A stretch of DNA of 64,000 nucleotides from Psychromonas ingrahamii 37. GTDB lineage: Bacteria > Pseudomonadota > Gammaproteobacteria > Enterobacterales > Psychromonadaceae. The translations under genes and the position numbers were made by a program. Of the stretch, positions 8,669 to 18,233 are shown piece by piece. The DNA is taken from positions 3,596,001 through 3,660,000 of the forward strand of contig NC_008709.1 of NCBI RefSeq assembly GCF_000015285.1, read 5' to 3'. The stretch's first letter is position 1, and each line of letters begins with the position of its first letter. A model generated the notes under the pieces. The model was not told where the DNA came from. It was given only the letters and a program-made list of their open reading frames with translations, and did no database searches.

Positions 8669-9109
8669 TTATTTATCTTTACCTCTATAACTCAACTTGA
8701 TAAACCAATAACAAGCTCCTAAAGCGATAATAATAATGCCTAAGCCTACTATTGCTAAGGGATCATATTTTTCTAGATCTAATAAAATCACCTTCCGAGA
8801 AACAGCTATAACTGCTACTAATAAAACAACCTCAGCATGTATGACATTATCTTTGAAATACATCTCTACTGTCTCTACAAGCTCGAATCCAATAAGAATA
8901 ATAAAAAAGAAGCCAAATATTCTAAACAATTCATCTATTTCAAGAAAAAGCACACCATCTGTCGGATCAAATAAATCTACATAAAGCACTATACCAAGCT
9001 CTACTATCGAGATAGCGACAATTATTGTCATCAAAATAAGAACAATAAACGACATCCATTTTTTTACTGTGTGAATCAAAGAAACAGCTTTATCTATATT
9101 TTTATCCAC
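8669..9109 (-). CDS. PsiE-like membrane protein
   Basis: A 146-residue inner-membrane protein of the PsiE (phosphate-starvation-inducible) family, whose molecular role is not known. Four hydrophobic helices are visible (about residues 15-42, 58-80, 88-105 and 115-137). Acidic loops include FDPTDGVLFLEIDELF and the family-like FELVETVEMYF, followed by HAEVVLLVAVIAVSRKVILLD. Translation starts at GTG 9109 with GGAG ten bases ahead. The gene sits between two short inverted-repeat elements (9133-9176 upstream) and the repeat block at 8555, separately from any operon. No Pho box was seen, so regulation by phosphate is not supported here. Confidence 0.75.
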   Translation of the reverse strand: MDKNIDKAVSLIHTVKKWMSFIVLILMTIIVAISIVELGIVLYVDLFDPTDGVLFLEIDELFRIFGFFFIILIGFELVETVEMYFKDNVIHAEVVLLVAVIAVSRKVILLDLEKYDPLAIVGLGIIIIALGACYWFIKLSYRGKDK

Positions 9110-9132
9110 TAATTACATACTCCAATATTTGT

Positions 9133-9176
9133 ATAACGAGGCTGTAGAATTACTCTCTCAGCCAAATTCTAACCTC
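9133..9176. repeat. Short inverted-repeat element upstream of psiE-like gene
   Basis: TAACGAGGCTGTAGAAT is followed after 15 bases by ATTCTAACCTC, giving imperfect terminal inverted repeats (GAGGCTGTAGAAT / ATTCTA-CCTC). The first ~38 bases match the start of the element at 9683. It may be a small MITE-like unit or an integron attC-like site. Confidence 0.5.
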
Positions 9177-9316
9177 ACTCGCCTTTAAAAAAGCAACAAG
9201 GCGAAACACCGCCCAATACAGATCCCACAATTAACTATAAATAAGTAGTCACGGGCTTGTTCAACAACCAGATAAGATATCGACTGCGCGACACCTATCC
9301 TTATTTTTCAGGTATG

Positions 9317-9661
9317 TTACTTTAAAAAATCGCCATCAATTATTAACAAGTGGACACCATTTTCAGTTACCGAACGATGAGAACTTAAATCGTCAGAAAC
9401 AATATACGACATGCCTTTACGTAAAATTGATTTAGTTCCATTTTGAAGTTCATTTATCACTTCACCTTCAAGGCAATATACTATGTGCCCTTTTTTACAC
9501 CAATGATCAGCTTTGTAATTTTTTGAATATTCTACATATCTGACTCGCAAACCATTGAATTGCATAGTTTGCCAATATGCAATACCCGTTTCTCCCTTAT
9601 GCTCAGTTCTAGGAATATTTTTCCAGTCTACTGTTTGAAAAGGAATGCCTGAATTTTCCAT
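9317..9661 (-). CDS. DHCW-motif cupin-fold protein
   Basis: A 114-residue single-domain cupin of the group marked by the motif DHCW, seen here as NYKADHWCKKGHIVYCLEGE (Asp-His-Trp-Cys, with His at the expected metal position). A second half of the cupin fold follows (LRKGMSYIVSDDLSSHRSVTE, then HLLIIDG). Substrate and reaction are unknown. ATG 9661 has GGAG five bases ahead. The upstream side begins with GTTAGGC on the minus strand, part of the inverted-repeat element at 9683-9834, so gene plus element may have moved as a unit. It is not clearly co-transcribed with the psiE-like gene 200 bp downstream. Confidence 0.8.
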   Translation of the reverse strand: MENSGIPFQTVDWKNIPRTEHKGETGIAYWQTMQFNGLRVRYVEYSKNYKADHWCKKGHIVYCLEGEVINELQNGTKSILRKGMSYIVSDDLSSHRSVTENGVHLLIIDGDFLK

Positions 9662-9682
9662 TATTACTCCAGTATAAATAAT

Positions 9683-9834
9683 GCCTAACGAGGCTGTAGA
9701 ATCACTCTTTCAGCTAAATCCCATTAAAAAACGAGCTCCTATAACACGGCCTAAACTATTTAAAGTGCTTAGGTAATGTATTTGCAACTCCCAAATACGC
9801 CTTAAATTTCAAAAAATAATTATTCTACAACCTC
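9683..9834. repeat. 152-bp element with terminal inverted repeats (MITE- or attC-like)
   Basis: GAGGCTGTAGAAT at 9690-9702 and ATTCTACAACCTC at 9822-9834 are inverted repeats with one mismatch. On the minus strand the element ends in CGTTAGGC about 21 bases before the cupin ATG, which fits an integron attC right end (GTTRRRY). The matching left box (RYYYAAC) is not clear, so a MITE is equally possible. A shortened relative lies at 9133-9176. Confidence 0.5.
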
Positions 9835-9930
9835 AACGCCGCACTAAGCGGACGAAAATAGTTGGTTGCAATGTTGAGGAAGAAACATAACCAACTGTTT
9901 TTGTTGCATTTAAGTGCCTACCTGGGTATT

Positions 9931-10399
9931 TTATAGACTAAATAGTTTGGATTTGGCATGACTAAATTCAGATTCAGTAAGTAGACCTTGCTTATAAAGT
10001 TCAGACAATTGATTTAGTTTTTTATATTCGAGGCAACACTTTCAACTTCAAAATGATATTCATATTGGCAGTTTACATTCATTGTTGCCGAGATGATGTC
10101 ACGGCCATGATCCACTATTGTCACTTCTTCTGATTTAGGTAAATAAACACCCTTCCCCTATTTTAGTGAGTATTTTTTGCCGCTGTATTAATTAAATTAG
10201 TACAACCAACAAAGCCATCACTACTGCTTCGAACGAATTGGTATTCACTGTAATGGCCAACTATTACAAAACCTTTTGGAACTTCTTGAATACTAAACCC
10301 ATCACCATTTTTATTCTCCTGAGGAGTACCAACATGACTAGGTTTAGTTGAACAAGCAGATAGTGAAATAACAAAAACAAGACTAAGAACTGATCGCAT
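9931..10399 (-). pseudogene. Broken lipoprotein gene with C-terminal SHOCT-like domain
   Basis: Starts at ATG 10399 with a clear lipoprotein signal (MRSVLSLVFVISLSAC, lipobox LSAC). The first frame reads on to VPKGFVIVGHYSEYQFVRSS and stops at 10163. A second frame carries GKGVYLPKSEEVTIVDHGRD through NVNCQYEYHFEVE, and a third carries KKLNQLSELYKQGLLTESEF to a stop at 9931-9933. That last piece matches the SHOCT short C-terminal domain (LxxLxxLYxxGLLTExEF). Two frame changes are thus needed to rebuild the ~150-residue protein. The second falls on A AAA AAC, but two breaks argue for plain decay. The longer N-terminal extension up to 10486 is rejected because it precedes the lipoprotein signal. 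Confidence 0.7.
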
Positions 10400-10865
10400 T
10401 GAGGGAAAAATCCAAAGTATAAATTTATGGAACACTATACTACAGCATGGAAAATTATGGATACCTAACAGCTTTATAAGCATCACTATGCACGAAAAGC
10501 CGTGATACCTATCTCACATTAAATACATCATAACAATATCCATTTAACCTCAATAAATCAATGTTTTAAGTAGTTTTTTAGTGGGTTTTTAACTTGAAAT
10601 AGGTGTTAACATGGCACCGATTCCACTTCCAAAATAGATCCTAACCTATTGACTTACAAGTAAAATTTATCTAAATATAAATATAACCTGCAGGGTAATA
10701 CCTATAAAAATTTAAGAAAAAATGGGATACCCCAACCTTTGATAAAGAAACAAAACTAATGCGAGTAGGCAATTTTCGTTACGTTTTTCTAATTCGAACG
10801 ATAATTTTAGCAAATGAAAACATGGAGTAAATTAAACAACAGTCTAGGTTCATGAGCGGGGGAAA
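10400..10865. other. Intergenic stretch, nothing recognised
   Basis: About 465 AT-rich bases between the broken lipoprotein gene and the repeat before lpdA. No coding frame, hairpin or known motif stands out. Confidence 0.4.
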
Positions 10866-10996
10866 GATTTGCAAGGCTGAAAGCTGGAAGGCTAGAGGGA
10901 AAAGTAGAAAGGCTAGAAGTTCGAAAACTCGAAGCTCGAAGCTCGAAGCTAGATGCAGAAAGCTGATAGCTGATATCCAACAGCCGACAGCCGAAT
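10866..10996. repeat. AGCT-word dispersed repeat, copy 3
   Basis: Runs of GAAAGCTGGAAGGCTAGA, CTCGAAGCTCGAAGCT, GCTGATAGCTGATA and CAGCCGACAGCCG, ending 13 bases before the lpdA terminator hairpin. The short words are tandem in places (CGAAGCT three times). Confidence 0.7.
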
Positions 10997-11009
10997 TATA
11001 GCCATAAAA

Positions 11010-11033
11010 AAAGGCGCTTAAAAAAGCGCCTTT
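11010..11033 (-). terminator. Terminator of the pdhR-aceE-aceF-lpdA operon
   Basis: Perfect 10-bp stem AAAGGCGCTT / AAGCGCCTTT with a four-base loop, followed on the minus strand by more T residues. It lies 28 bases after the lpdA stop and is nearly identical to the hairpin at 30078-30104. Confidence 0.9.
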
Positions 11034-11060
11034 CTGATATCAATTCAAACAATCAATTAT

Positions 11061-12485
11061 TTATTTTTTTACCGCTTTTGCATTTGGTAAATCTGTAATT
11101 GAACCTTCATAAATTTCAGCAGCAAGGCCAACTGACTCATTAAGTGTAGGATGTGCATGGATAGTTAAAGCCATATCTTCAGCATCACAACCCATCTCAA
11201 TCGCCAGACCAATTTCGCCTAACAGTTCGCCGCCATTAGTGCCCACAACTGCACCACCGATAACACGATGCGTATCTTTATCAAAGATAAGCTTAGTCAT
11301 ACCCGCAGTACAATCAGATGCTATTGCACGACCGGAAGCCGCCCATGGGAAAACAGATTTCTCATAGTTAATGCCCTGCTCTTTGGCTTCTTTTTCAGTC
11401 AGACCAACCCAACCCATTTCTGGTTCAGTGTAAGCAACTGAAGGGATTGTTTTAGGATCAAAGTAATGTTTTTTACCGGCAATCACTTCTGCTGCAACAT
11501 GTCCTTCATGCGTCCCTTTATGGGCAAGCATTGGCTGACCAACGACATCACCAATCGCATGGATGTGCGGCACGTTAGTGCGCAGCTGCTTATCAACTTC
11601 AATAAAGCCGCGTTCGGTAACAGTAATACCGGCTTTTTCAGCATCCAAAGAAAGACCGTTTGGTACACGACCAACAGCAACCAGTACAGCATCATAAGGT
11701 TTTGCTTCGCTAGGTGCATTCTTGCCTTCAAAAGAGACATAAAGCGCATCTTCTTTGGCTTCAACGCCAGTCACTTTAGTGGACAGCATAATATTGAATT
11801 TGCTCTTCACTTTTTTAGTGTAAACCTGAACGATATCAATATCGGCAGCGGGTACTAACTGATCTGCAAACTCAACCACATCAACCTCAGAGCCTAGTGA
11901 TTTATACACAGTTCCCATTTCCAGACCGATGATACCACCGCCTAACACAAGCAGGCGTTTTGGCACTGAGCGCAGCTCTAGTGCATCGGTTGAATCCCAT
12001 ACACGCGGATCATCATGCGGTACGAAAGGTAATTTAATCGGACGAGACCCCGCTGCAATAATGGCATTATCAAAAGTAATAGTGGTGTTTTCATCGTCAC
12101 CCTGGACCTCAATGGTATTGGCGCCAGTGAATTTACCAAAGCCATTCACTACTGTCACTTTACGCATTTTAGCCATGCCTTGCAGGCCACCGGTAAGTTG
12201 CGTAACCACTTTATCTTTCCAGATTCGGATTTTATCGATATCCGTTGACGGCTCACCAAATAAAACACCATGTTCAGAAAGTGCTTTGGCTTCTTCTATC
12301 ACTTTTGATACATGCAACAGTGCTTTAGATGGGATACAACCAACATTCAAACAAACGCCACCCAATGTGCTGTATTTTTCTATTATAACTGTTTCTAATC
12401 CCAAATCAGCGGCGCGAAAGGCGGCTGAATATCCTGCAGGACCTGAACCTAATATTACAACTTGTGCTTTAATTTCTTTACTCAT
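11061..12485 (-). CDS. lpdA: Dihydrolipoyl dehydrogenase (E3)
   Basis: FAD-dependent E3 subunit that reoxidises dihydrolipoyl groups with NAD in the pyruvate and 2-oxoglutarate dehydrogenase complexes and the glycine cleavage system. The 474 residues follow E. coli Lpd closely. Features: FAD-binding GSGPAGYSAAFRAAD near the N-terminus, redox disulfide GGVCLNVGCIPSKAL at about residues 42-56, NAD-binding GGGIIGLEMGTVY near 182, and the dimer-interface catalytic pair HAHPTLNE (His ~445). It is the last gene of the pdh operon, 116 bases after aceF and followed by a strong terminator. Regulation by PdhR through the operon promoter is inferred; E. coli also has a separate lpd promoter, which I did not identify here. 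Confidence 0.98.
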   Translation of the reverse strand: MSKEIKAQVVILGSGPAGYSAAFRAADLGLETVIIEKYSTLGGVCLNVGCIPSKALLHVSKVIEEAKALSEHGVLFGEPSTDIDKIRIWKDKVVTQLTGGLQGMAKMRKVTVVNGFGKFTGANTIEVQGDDENTTITFDNAIIAAGSRPIKLPFVPHDDPRVWDSTDALELRSVPKRLLVLGGGIIGLEMGTVYKSLGSEVDVVEFADQLVPAADIDIVQVYTKKVKSKFNIMLSTKVTGVEAKEDALYVSFEGKNAPSEAKPYDAVLVAVGRVPNGLSLDAEKAGITVTERGFIEVDKQLRTNVPHIHAIGDVVGQPMLAHKGTHEGHVAAEVIAGKKHYFDPKTIPSVAYTEPEMGWVGLTEKEAKEQGINYEKSVFPWAASGRAIASDCTAGMTKLIFDKDTHRVIGGAVVGTNGGELLGEIGLAIEMGCDAEDMALTIHAHPTLNESVGLAAEIYEGSITDLPNAKAVKK

Positions 12486-12601
12486 TTTGACCTCTATATT
12501 TTAGCCGTTACGCCAGAAAAACGATTGAAGTTTTGCGAGTCTATTTTATTGTCAAATAAATGCAAAATAAAAGGTCGACAAATGCCAACCTGTTAACATA
12601 A

Positions 12602-14233
12602 TTATAAGATTAATGTCCGTAAGTCAGACAAGTAATTATTAATCGCAGTGATGAAGCGAGCACCCTCTGCACCATCGATGACACGGTGATCATAGGAAAG
12701 TGCAAGTGGAACCATCAGACGAGGCTCAAACTCTTTACCGTTCCATAATGGTTTCATTGCCGATTTAGAAACACCTAAAATAGCAACTTCAGGCGCATTT
12801 ACGATAGGGGTAAACTGTGTACCGCCAATACCACCAAGACTGGAGATAGTCATACTGCCACCCTGCATATCTCTGGTGGTTAATTTACCGGCACGCGCTT
12901 TTTTCGAAATTTCTCCGAGTTCACGCGACAGATCATAGATCCCTTTGTTTATGACATCTTTTACTACGGGGACAACCAGACCGTTTGGTGTATCGACCGC
13001 AATACCGATATTGATGTATTTTTTCAGGATTAAACTTTCACCATCGGCTGATAATGAAGAGTTAAAATCAGGATATTGTTGCAGTGCTTTAGCCACTGCT
13101 TTCATCATAAAGACTAACGGACTGATTTTCAGACCTAAGTCGCGCTTAACTGCAATCGCATTTTGTTCTTTACGGAACGCTTCAAGTTCAGTGATATCGA
13201 CTTCATCAAATTGTGTAACATGCGGGATAGTTACCCAGTTACGGTGTAGAGTCGGACCTGATATTTTTTGGATACGTGAAAGTGGCTTAACTTCCACTTC
13301 GCCAAATTTAGCGAAATCAACTTTTGGAGAAGCAAGCACTTGCAAGCCACCACCGCCGCCAGATTTAGCCAGCAATAGCTGTGCTTTAACATAAGTCTGT
13401 ACGTCTTCTTTGGTCGTACGACCTTTAATACCCGTTGCTGGAATAACCGAAAGATCCAAATTAAACTCACGCGCAGTACGGCGCACCGAAGGAGAAGCTT
13501 TAATTGAGCCGGCAACAGAAACCTGTGAGGGGCTAAGTTGAGCAGCAGCTTTTGGTGCTTCAGCAGCGGCAGCAACAGGCGCAGCGGCTGCAGGAGCGGG
13601 TTCAGCAGGAGTAGGAGCCGGTTCAGCAGCAGCGGGAGCAGGAGCAGGAGCAGCACCTTGTACTTCAACCACTAAAATTAATGAACCTTCAGAAACTTTA
13701 TCACCCACAGCGGCTTTAATTTCTTTAACTACACCCGCAAAGGGTGCAGGGACATCCATTGACGCTTTATCGCCTTCAACCGTTAGGATATCTTGCTCTT
13801 CCGCTATGCTATCTCCAACAGAAACAAGGATTGCCGTCACTTCAACTTCGTCACCACCGATATCGGGAACAGATATTTCTTTTAATTGAGTCGTTGCAGC
13901 AGCAGGCGCTTCAACCGCAGGGCTCGCTTCTTCCACAGGTGAAGCAGGTGCCTCAGCAGCAGGTGCATCGGCAGCAGGCGCATCAGCATCAGCAACTTCA
14001 ACTTCAACCATCAGTACTAGGTTACCTTCAGAAACACTGTCACCTACTTTCACTTTAATTTCTTTAACCACACCGGCAACCGATGAGGGTACATCCATCG
14101 AGGCTTTGTCACCTTCAATGGTTAATACATCTTGCTCCACGGCGATAGTGTCACCAACAGATACTAAAATATCAGTAATATCAGCCGCATCGGCACCAAT
14201 ATCAGGCAGTAAAAATTCTTTTAATTCAGACAT
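12602..14233 (-). CDS. aceF: Pyruvate dehydrogenase E2, dihydrolipoamide acetyltransferase
   Basis: Core E2 of the pyruvate dehydrogenase complex: carries the lipoyl arms and transfers acetyl to CoA. Two lipoyl domains are present, each with the lipoylated Lys in [10 protein letters not shown] (about residues 42 and 147); E. coli has three, Vibrio-like species often two or three. They are joined by Ala/Pro-rich flexible linkers (about 85-105 and 205-245). The E1/E3-binding domain follows ([17 protein letters not shown]). The catalytic domain carries [13 protein letters not shown] and the active-site [13 protein letters not shown] near the C-terminus. ATG 14233 is chosen because AGGA lies eight bases ahead and the protein then starts [13 protein letters not shown]. 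About 543 residues. It follows aceE after a hairpin. Confidence 0.97.
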   Translation of the reverse strand: MSELKEFLLPDIGADAADITDILVSVGDTIAVEQDVLTIEGDKASMDVPSSVAGVVKEIKVKVGDSVSEGNLVLMVEVEVADADAPAADAPAAEAPASPVEEASPAVEAPAAATTQLKEISVPDIGGDEVEVTAILVSVGDSIAEEQDILTVEGDKASMDVPAPFAGVVKEIKAAVGDKVSEGSLILVVEVQGAAPAPAPAAAEPAPTPAEPAPAAAAPVAAAAEAPKAAAQLSPSQVSVAGSIKASPSVRRTAREFNLDLSVIPATGIKGRTTKEDVQTYVKAQLLLAKSGGGGGLQVLASPKVDFAKFGEVEVKPLSRIQKISGPTLHRNWVTIPHVTQFDEVDITELEAFRKEQNAIAVKRDLGLKISPLVFMMKAVAKALQQYPDFNSSLSADGESLILKKYINIGIAVDTPNGLVVPVVKDVINKGIYDLSRELGEISKKARAGKLTTRDMQGGSMTISSLGGIGGTQFTPIVNAPEVAILGVSKSAMKPLWNGKEFEPRLMVPLALSYDHRVIDGAEGARFITAINNYLSDLRTLIL

Positions 14234-14258
14234 AATAATTTTCCTAATCAATAAAAGA

Positions 14259-14282
14259 CGCTGTTATTGTTTAATAACAGCG
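14259..14282 (-). promoter_or_regulatory. Hairpin between aceE and aceF
   Basis: A perfect 10-bp stem (CGCTGTTATT / AATAACAGCG) with a four-base loop directly after the aceE stop, followed on the minus strand by TCTTTTATT. It may be a leaky terminator or an RNA-processing hairpin that sets the E1:E2 ratio. Confidence 0.6.
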
Positions 14283-14290
14283 CATTTAAT

Positions 14291-16951
14291 TTACGCAAAT
14301 AATGGGTTGGTTTTGTTTACATCGATAGCAAATTTAGCAATGGCTTGGGTGACGACTGAACGTTCGATATCACCACGTTTGGCAAGCTCAGCTAATGCCG
14401 CAACAACAACATAACCTGCATTCACTTCAAAGTGACGACGTAAATTTTCACGACTGTCACTGCGACCGAAACCATCGGTACCAAGCACTTTATAGGAATC
14501 ACTTGGAACAAAGGCACGTACTTGCTCAGCATAGTTTTTCATGTAATCCGTTGCCGCAATCGTTGGCTCATCACCTAATATTTGGGTAATGTAAGCGACT
14601 TTTTGCTCAGCTTCCGGGTTAAGCATATTGTATCGCTCTGCATCCTGACCTTCACGGGTTAATTCATTAAATGAAGTCACCGAGAAAATATCAGAGGCTA
14701 CGTCATATTCTTCACTTAGAATGACAGCCGCTCTGCGTACTTCATTCATGATCGTACCTGAACTTAATAACTGTACTTTATTACTACCCGTGTGCGATTG
14801 AAGTTTATAGATACCTTTACGAATACCTTCTTCAGCGCCTTCAGGCATTGCCGGCATGGCGTAGTTTTCATTCATCACCGTTAAGTAGTAGAAAACATTC
14901 TCCTGCTTCTCACCGTACATACGCTCAATACCATCTTGAATAATAACGGCCAGTTCGTACACAAAAGTCGGGTCATAAGAGATACAGTTAGGGATAGTAT
15001 TAGCCTGAATGTGACTGTGACCATCTTCATGCTGTAAGCCTTCGCCATTTAGCGTTGTACGACCAGCGGTCGCACCGATTAGGAAACCACGAGCCTGTTG
15101 GTCACCCGCCATCCATGCCATATCACCAACACGCTGAAAACCAAACATAGAGTAGTAGATGTAGAATGGAATCATCGGTAAATCATTGGTGCTATAAGAC
15201 GTGGCAGCTGCCACCCAAGAAGACATTGAACCTAATTCATTGATACCTTCTTGGAGTACCTGACCCGATTTTGTTTCTTTGTAGTAAGAAACAACTCCGC
15301 GATCTTCCGGGGTGTATTCCTGGCCATCCGGATTGTAGATACCGACTTGACGGAATAAACCTTCCATACCAAAAGTACGGCCTTCATCGGCAATGATCGG
15401 GACAATATTTTTACCGATACTTTTGTCTTTTAATAAAAGGTTTAAAATACGCACATAAGCCATGGTGGTTGAGATTTCACGTTTTTGCTCTTGTAACAGC
15501 GGTGCGAATTTCTCAAGCGACGGTACCTCAAGTTTTCCAGAAAACTTAGTAGAACGTTTAGGAGTATAACCTAATAGTGCTTCACGATGACCGTGTAAAT
15601 ATTTGTATTCTTCCGAGCCTTCTTCCAGTGTTAAGTAAGGTAGTGTTGACGCATTCTCATCACTTAACAGGTCCTGCAGGCCTAAACGATCACGTAAGGT
15701 TTGAATATGTGTTTCGTTCATTTTCTTCACGCCGTGAGCAATGTTTTTGCCCTCAGCCGCTGCACCCATACCGTAACCTTTAACTGTTTTAGCTAAGATA
15801 ACCGTTGGTTTGCCCTGCGTCTCCTGAGCATTTTTAAAGGCGGCATAGAGTTTAGATGAATCATGACCACCGCGCTTCAATGCAAAGATTTCTTCATCTG
15901 TCCAAGTTGCAACTAGTGCGGCTGTTTCAGGATATTTACCAAAGAAATGTTCACGAACGTAAGCACCATCTTTTGATTTAAAGGTTTGGTAATCACCATC
16001 AACGGTCTCTTCCATTAATTGCAGCAGTTTACCCGATGAATCCTGTGCAAGCAGAGAATCCCAGTTGCCACCCCAGATAACTTTAACAACATTCCAGCCA
16101 GCACCATGAAATAGGCCTTCAAGTTCTTGAATAATGCTGCCGTTACCCATTACCGGGCCATCTAAACGCTGTAAATTACAGTTAATTAAGAAACACAAGT
16201 TATCGAGTTTTTCACGCGATGCAAATGATAAAGAACCACGCGATTCTGGCTCATCCATCTCACCGTCACCCAGAAAAGCATAAACACGCTGATTAGCCGT
16301 TTGTTTTAAACCACGACCATCAAGATATTTTAGGAAACGTGCCTGATAAATAGCAGCAATTGGACCAAGTCCCATCGAAACGGTAGGGAACTGCCAAAAT
16401 TCAGGTAATAGTTTCGGATGTGGATAGGACGGTAACCCTTTGCCATCAACTTCCTGGCGGAAATGATCAAGTTGGTCAGCGCTTAAACGACCTTCAAGAA
16501 ATGCACGCGCATAGATACCGGGAGAGATATGCCCCTGGTAATAAACTAAATCACCGCCATCGGTTTCATTCGCTGCACGAAAGAAATGGTTAAAACAGAC
16601 TTCGTAGAATGCTGCTGCAGACTGGTAAGAGGCCATGTGCCCCCCTAAGTCCAACTCTTTTTTAGAAGCACGCATCACGATCATGATCGCATTCCAGCGG
16701 ATAATAGAACGAATGCGACGTTCTATTTTGATATCACCAGGATAGTCCGGCTGCTGTGCAAGCGGAATAGTATTAATATAATTTGTATTAATATCCGTGG
16801 GTAACTTAACCCCCTCTTTACGGGCTTGTTCGGTTACTTTTTTAATGATGAACTGGGCACGCTCAGTCCCTTCATCTTCAAGAATTGTTGTCAGGGCATC
16901 AAGCCATTCTGACGTTTCTTGTGCATCAATATCATTTAGGATGTCAGTCAT
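14291..16951 (-). CDS. aceE: Pyruvate dehydrogenase E1, homodimeric
   Basis: Thiamine-diphosphate-dependent E1 that decarboxylates pyruvate and acetylates the lipoyl arm of AceF. The 886 residues are very close to the E. coli length of 887. The ThDP/Mg motif is seen as FLGDGEMDEPESRG followed by NCNLQRLDGPVMGN. Other conserved stretches are HFFRAANETDGGDLVYYQGH, GRTTLNGEGLQHEDGHSH (catalytic histidines) and VLGTDGFGRSDSRENLRRHF at the C-terminus. ATG 16951 is used because AAGGA precedes it by seven bases; a frame extension to 16984 has no such site. It is the second gene of the operon, 164 bases after pdhR. Confidence 0.98.
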   Translation of the reverse strand: MTDILNDIDAQETSEWLDALTTILEDEGTERAQFIIKKVTEQARKEGVKLPTDINTNYINTIPLAQQPDYPGDIKIERRIRSIIRWNAIMIVMRASKKELDLGGHMASYQSAAAFYEVCFNHFFRAANETDGGDLVYYQGHISPGIYARAFLEGRLSADQLDHFRQEVDGKGLPSYPHPKLLPEFWQFPTVSMGLGPIAAIYQARFLKYLDGRGLKQTANQRVYAFLGDGEMDEPESRGSLSFASREKLDNLCFLINCNLQRLDGPVMGNGSIIQELEGLFHGAGWNVVKVIWGGNWDSLLAQDSSGKLLQLMEETVDGDYQTFKSKDGAYVREHFFGKYPETAALVATWTDEEIFALKRGGHDSSKLYAAFKNAQETQGKPTVILAKTVKGYGMGAAAEGKNIAHGVKKMNETHIQTLRDRLGLQDLLSDENASTLPYLTLEEGSEEYKYLHGHREALLGYTPKRSTKFSGKLEVPSLEKFAPLLQEQKREISTTMAYVRILNLLLKDKSIGKNIVPIIADEGRTFGMEGLFRQVGIYNPDGQEYTPEDRGVVSYYKETKSGQVLQEGINELGSMSSWVAAATSYSTNDLPMIPFYIYYSMFGFQRVGDMAWMAGDQQARGFLIGATAGRTTLNGEGLQHEDGHSHIQANTIPNCISYDPTFVYELAVIIQDGIERMYGEKQENVFYYLTVMNENYAMPAMPEGAEEGIRKGIYKLQSHTGSNKVQLLSSGTIMNEVRRAAVILSEEYDVASDIFSVTSFNELTREGQDAERYNMLNPEAEQKVAYITQILGDEPTIAATDYMKNYAEQVRAFVPSDSYKVLGTDGFGRSDSRENLRRHFEVNAGYVVVAALAELAKRGDIERSVVTQAIAKFAIDVNKTNPLFA

Positions 16952-17115
16952 GACACTTTCCTTCTTATCACTAGAAAATCTCAACCCTAAGGTTAAGCGT
17001 TTGATGTATAACTATTTAGATTAACCATTACCTGTTTTAAAACACGTTTTGGATAATGCCGTCTCGGCAATAAGTAATATAAATAGTTACTTGATTGAGC
17101 TGTTTTTTTAGCAAG

Positions 17116-17865
17116 TTAAAAACGCCCTAATGCGCGTTTAAATAAACTCTCTTCACGTAACATCACAAGACGTGTTTCTTCAATATAACTTAAATGCTGT
17201 GCTGATGCTTGTTGTGCACTTGCGGGTTGCTTGGATAGAATCGCGTCAAGCAGCTGCAGACGATGCTGATGAATTTTATCAGCCACTTCAGGATAACCAT
17301 AAAGTTGCTGTACATTATCGGCGATATTTTTTTCCAGCAGAGGTTGAATTCCACGCGCTAAATGTAAAAAAACCACGTTGTGAGAAGCCTCTATTACAGA
17401 CAGATAAAACTGTGCAACATGCTGAACCTCTTTTTCTAGATCGCGTGTTTGACGGGATTTTTCAATCGCTGCAAAACTATTTTTGATTTTTTCAAAATCA
17501 GCAGAAGTACCACGCAGGGCTGCGTAATACGCAGAAACGCCTTCCAGTGCATAACGAAACTCAAGTAAGTCATATTGAGATTCAGGATGGGTATTTAACA
17601 GTTCAAATAAGGGATCAGTTAAACGCTGACGTAATTCTTCTTTAACATAGGTCCCGCCGCCTTGACGACGGTTAAGTAACCCTTTTGACTCTAAGCGCTG
17701 CATCGCTTCACGCAGTGAAGGGCGAGAGACATCAAACTGTTTAGCCAGTTCACGTTCCGAAGGTAATTTTTCACCGAGCTCCAAAGAGCCATCTAGAATC
17801 ATGCTTTCAAGACGATTTTCAATCACATCCGCAAGTTTGGGTTGTTTGATTTTTGCGTAAGTCAT
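17116..17865 (-). CDS. pdhR: Pyruvate-responsive repressor PdhR (GntR/FadR type)
   Basis: Transcription factor that represses the pyruvate dehydrogenase operon until pyruvate accumulates. The N-terminal winged helix-turn-helix (about residues 10-75) contains PSERELAKQFDVSRPSLREA and NRRQGGGTYV, nearly identical to E. coli PdhR. The C-terminal FCD effector domain contains HPESQYDLLEFRYALEGVSA and EASHNVVFLHLARG. About 249 residues from ATG 17865, which has AAGGA close ahead; a longer frame to 17916 would run through the PdhR box and is rejected. First gene of the operon, with its own operator directly upstream, so it is expected to regulate itself. Confidence 0.96.
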   Translation of the reverse strand: MTYAKIKQPKLADVIENRLESMILDGSLELGEKLPSERELAKQFDVSRPSLREAMQRLESKGLLNRRQGGGTYVKEELRQRLTDPLFELLNTHPESQYDLLEFRYALEGVSAYYAALRGTSADFEKIKNSFAAIEKSRQTRDLEKEVQHVAQFYLSVIEASHNVVFLHLARGIQPLLEKNIADNVQQLYGYPEVADKIHQHRLQLLDAILSKQPASAQQASAQHLSYIEETRLVMLREESLFKRALGRF

Positions 17866-17902
17866 AATGTCCTTAATAAACAGAAACTTTGCCAGCAAGT
17901 TA

Positions 17903-17917
17903 ATTGGTATTACCATT
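17903..17917 (-). promoter_or_regulatory. PdhR operator
   Basis: ATTGGTATTACCATT matches the known PdhR box (ATTGGTnnnACCAAT) except at one or two outer positions. It lies 38 bases upstream of the pdhR start, where autoregulation of the operon is expected. Confidence 0.85.
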
Positions 17918-18202
17918 TAACTTTTAGCCATCTAAATTAACAATTATTTTAGCAGACGTCTAGTGAATATTGACAAAAATCAAAAAATATCCATTAGTGC
18001 TGACGGCGCATAGGTCATTTAATTATCAAACAGACAAAAGGTAAGACCAATTTTTTATAACAATTAATCGACTCTGATAAAGCGCCTCTTTGGGTCACAA
18101 TGGAAATTTCAGGCCAAGCTGTTGTTCTATTAAAAGTTATTATTTTCCCGTTTATGCTTAAGATAAATGTAAGAAAAGTGGAATACAATATTAATTGTTG
18201 TT

Positions 18203-18218
18203 ATGTTACAGGTAACAT
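18203..18218 (+). promoter_or_regulatory. GntR-type operator at the gntR start
   Basis: ATGTTACAGGTAACAT is a 16-base palindrome with one mismatch from the E. coli GntR consensus ATGTTACCGGTAACAT. It ends just ahead of the gntR start codon and would block its own transcription. The 18234 start leaves room for an SD site (GGA) after the operator. Confidence 0.88.
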
Positions 18219-18233
18219 TTAATGGATAATATT

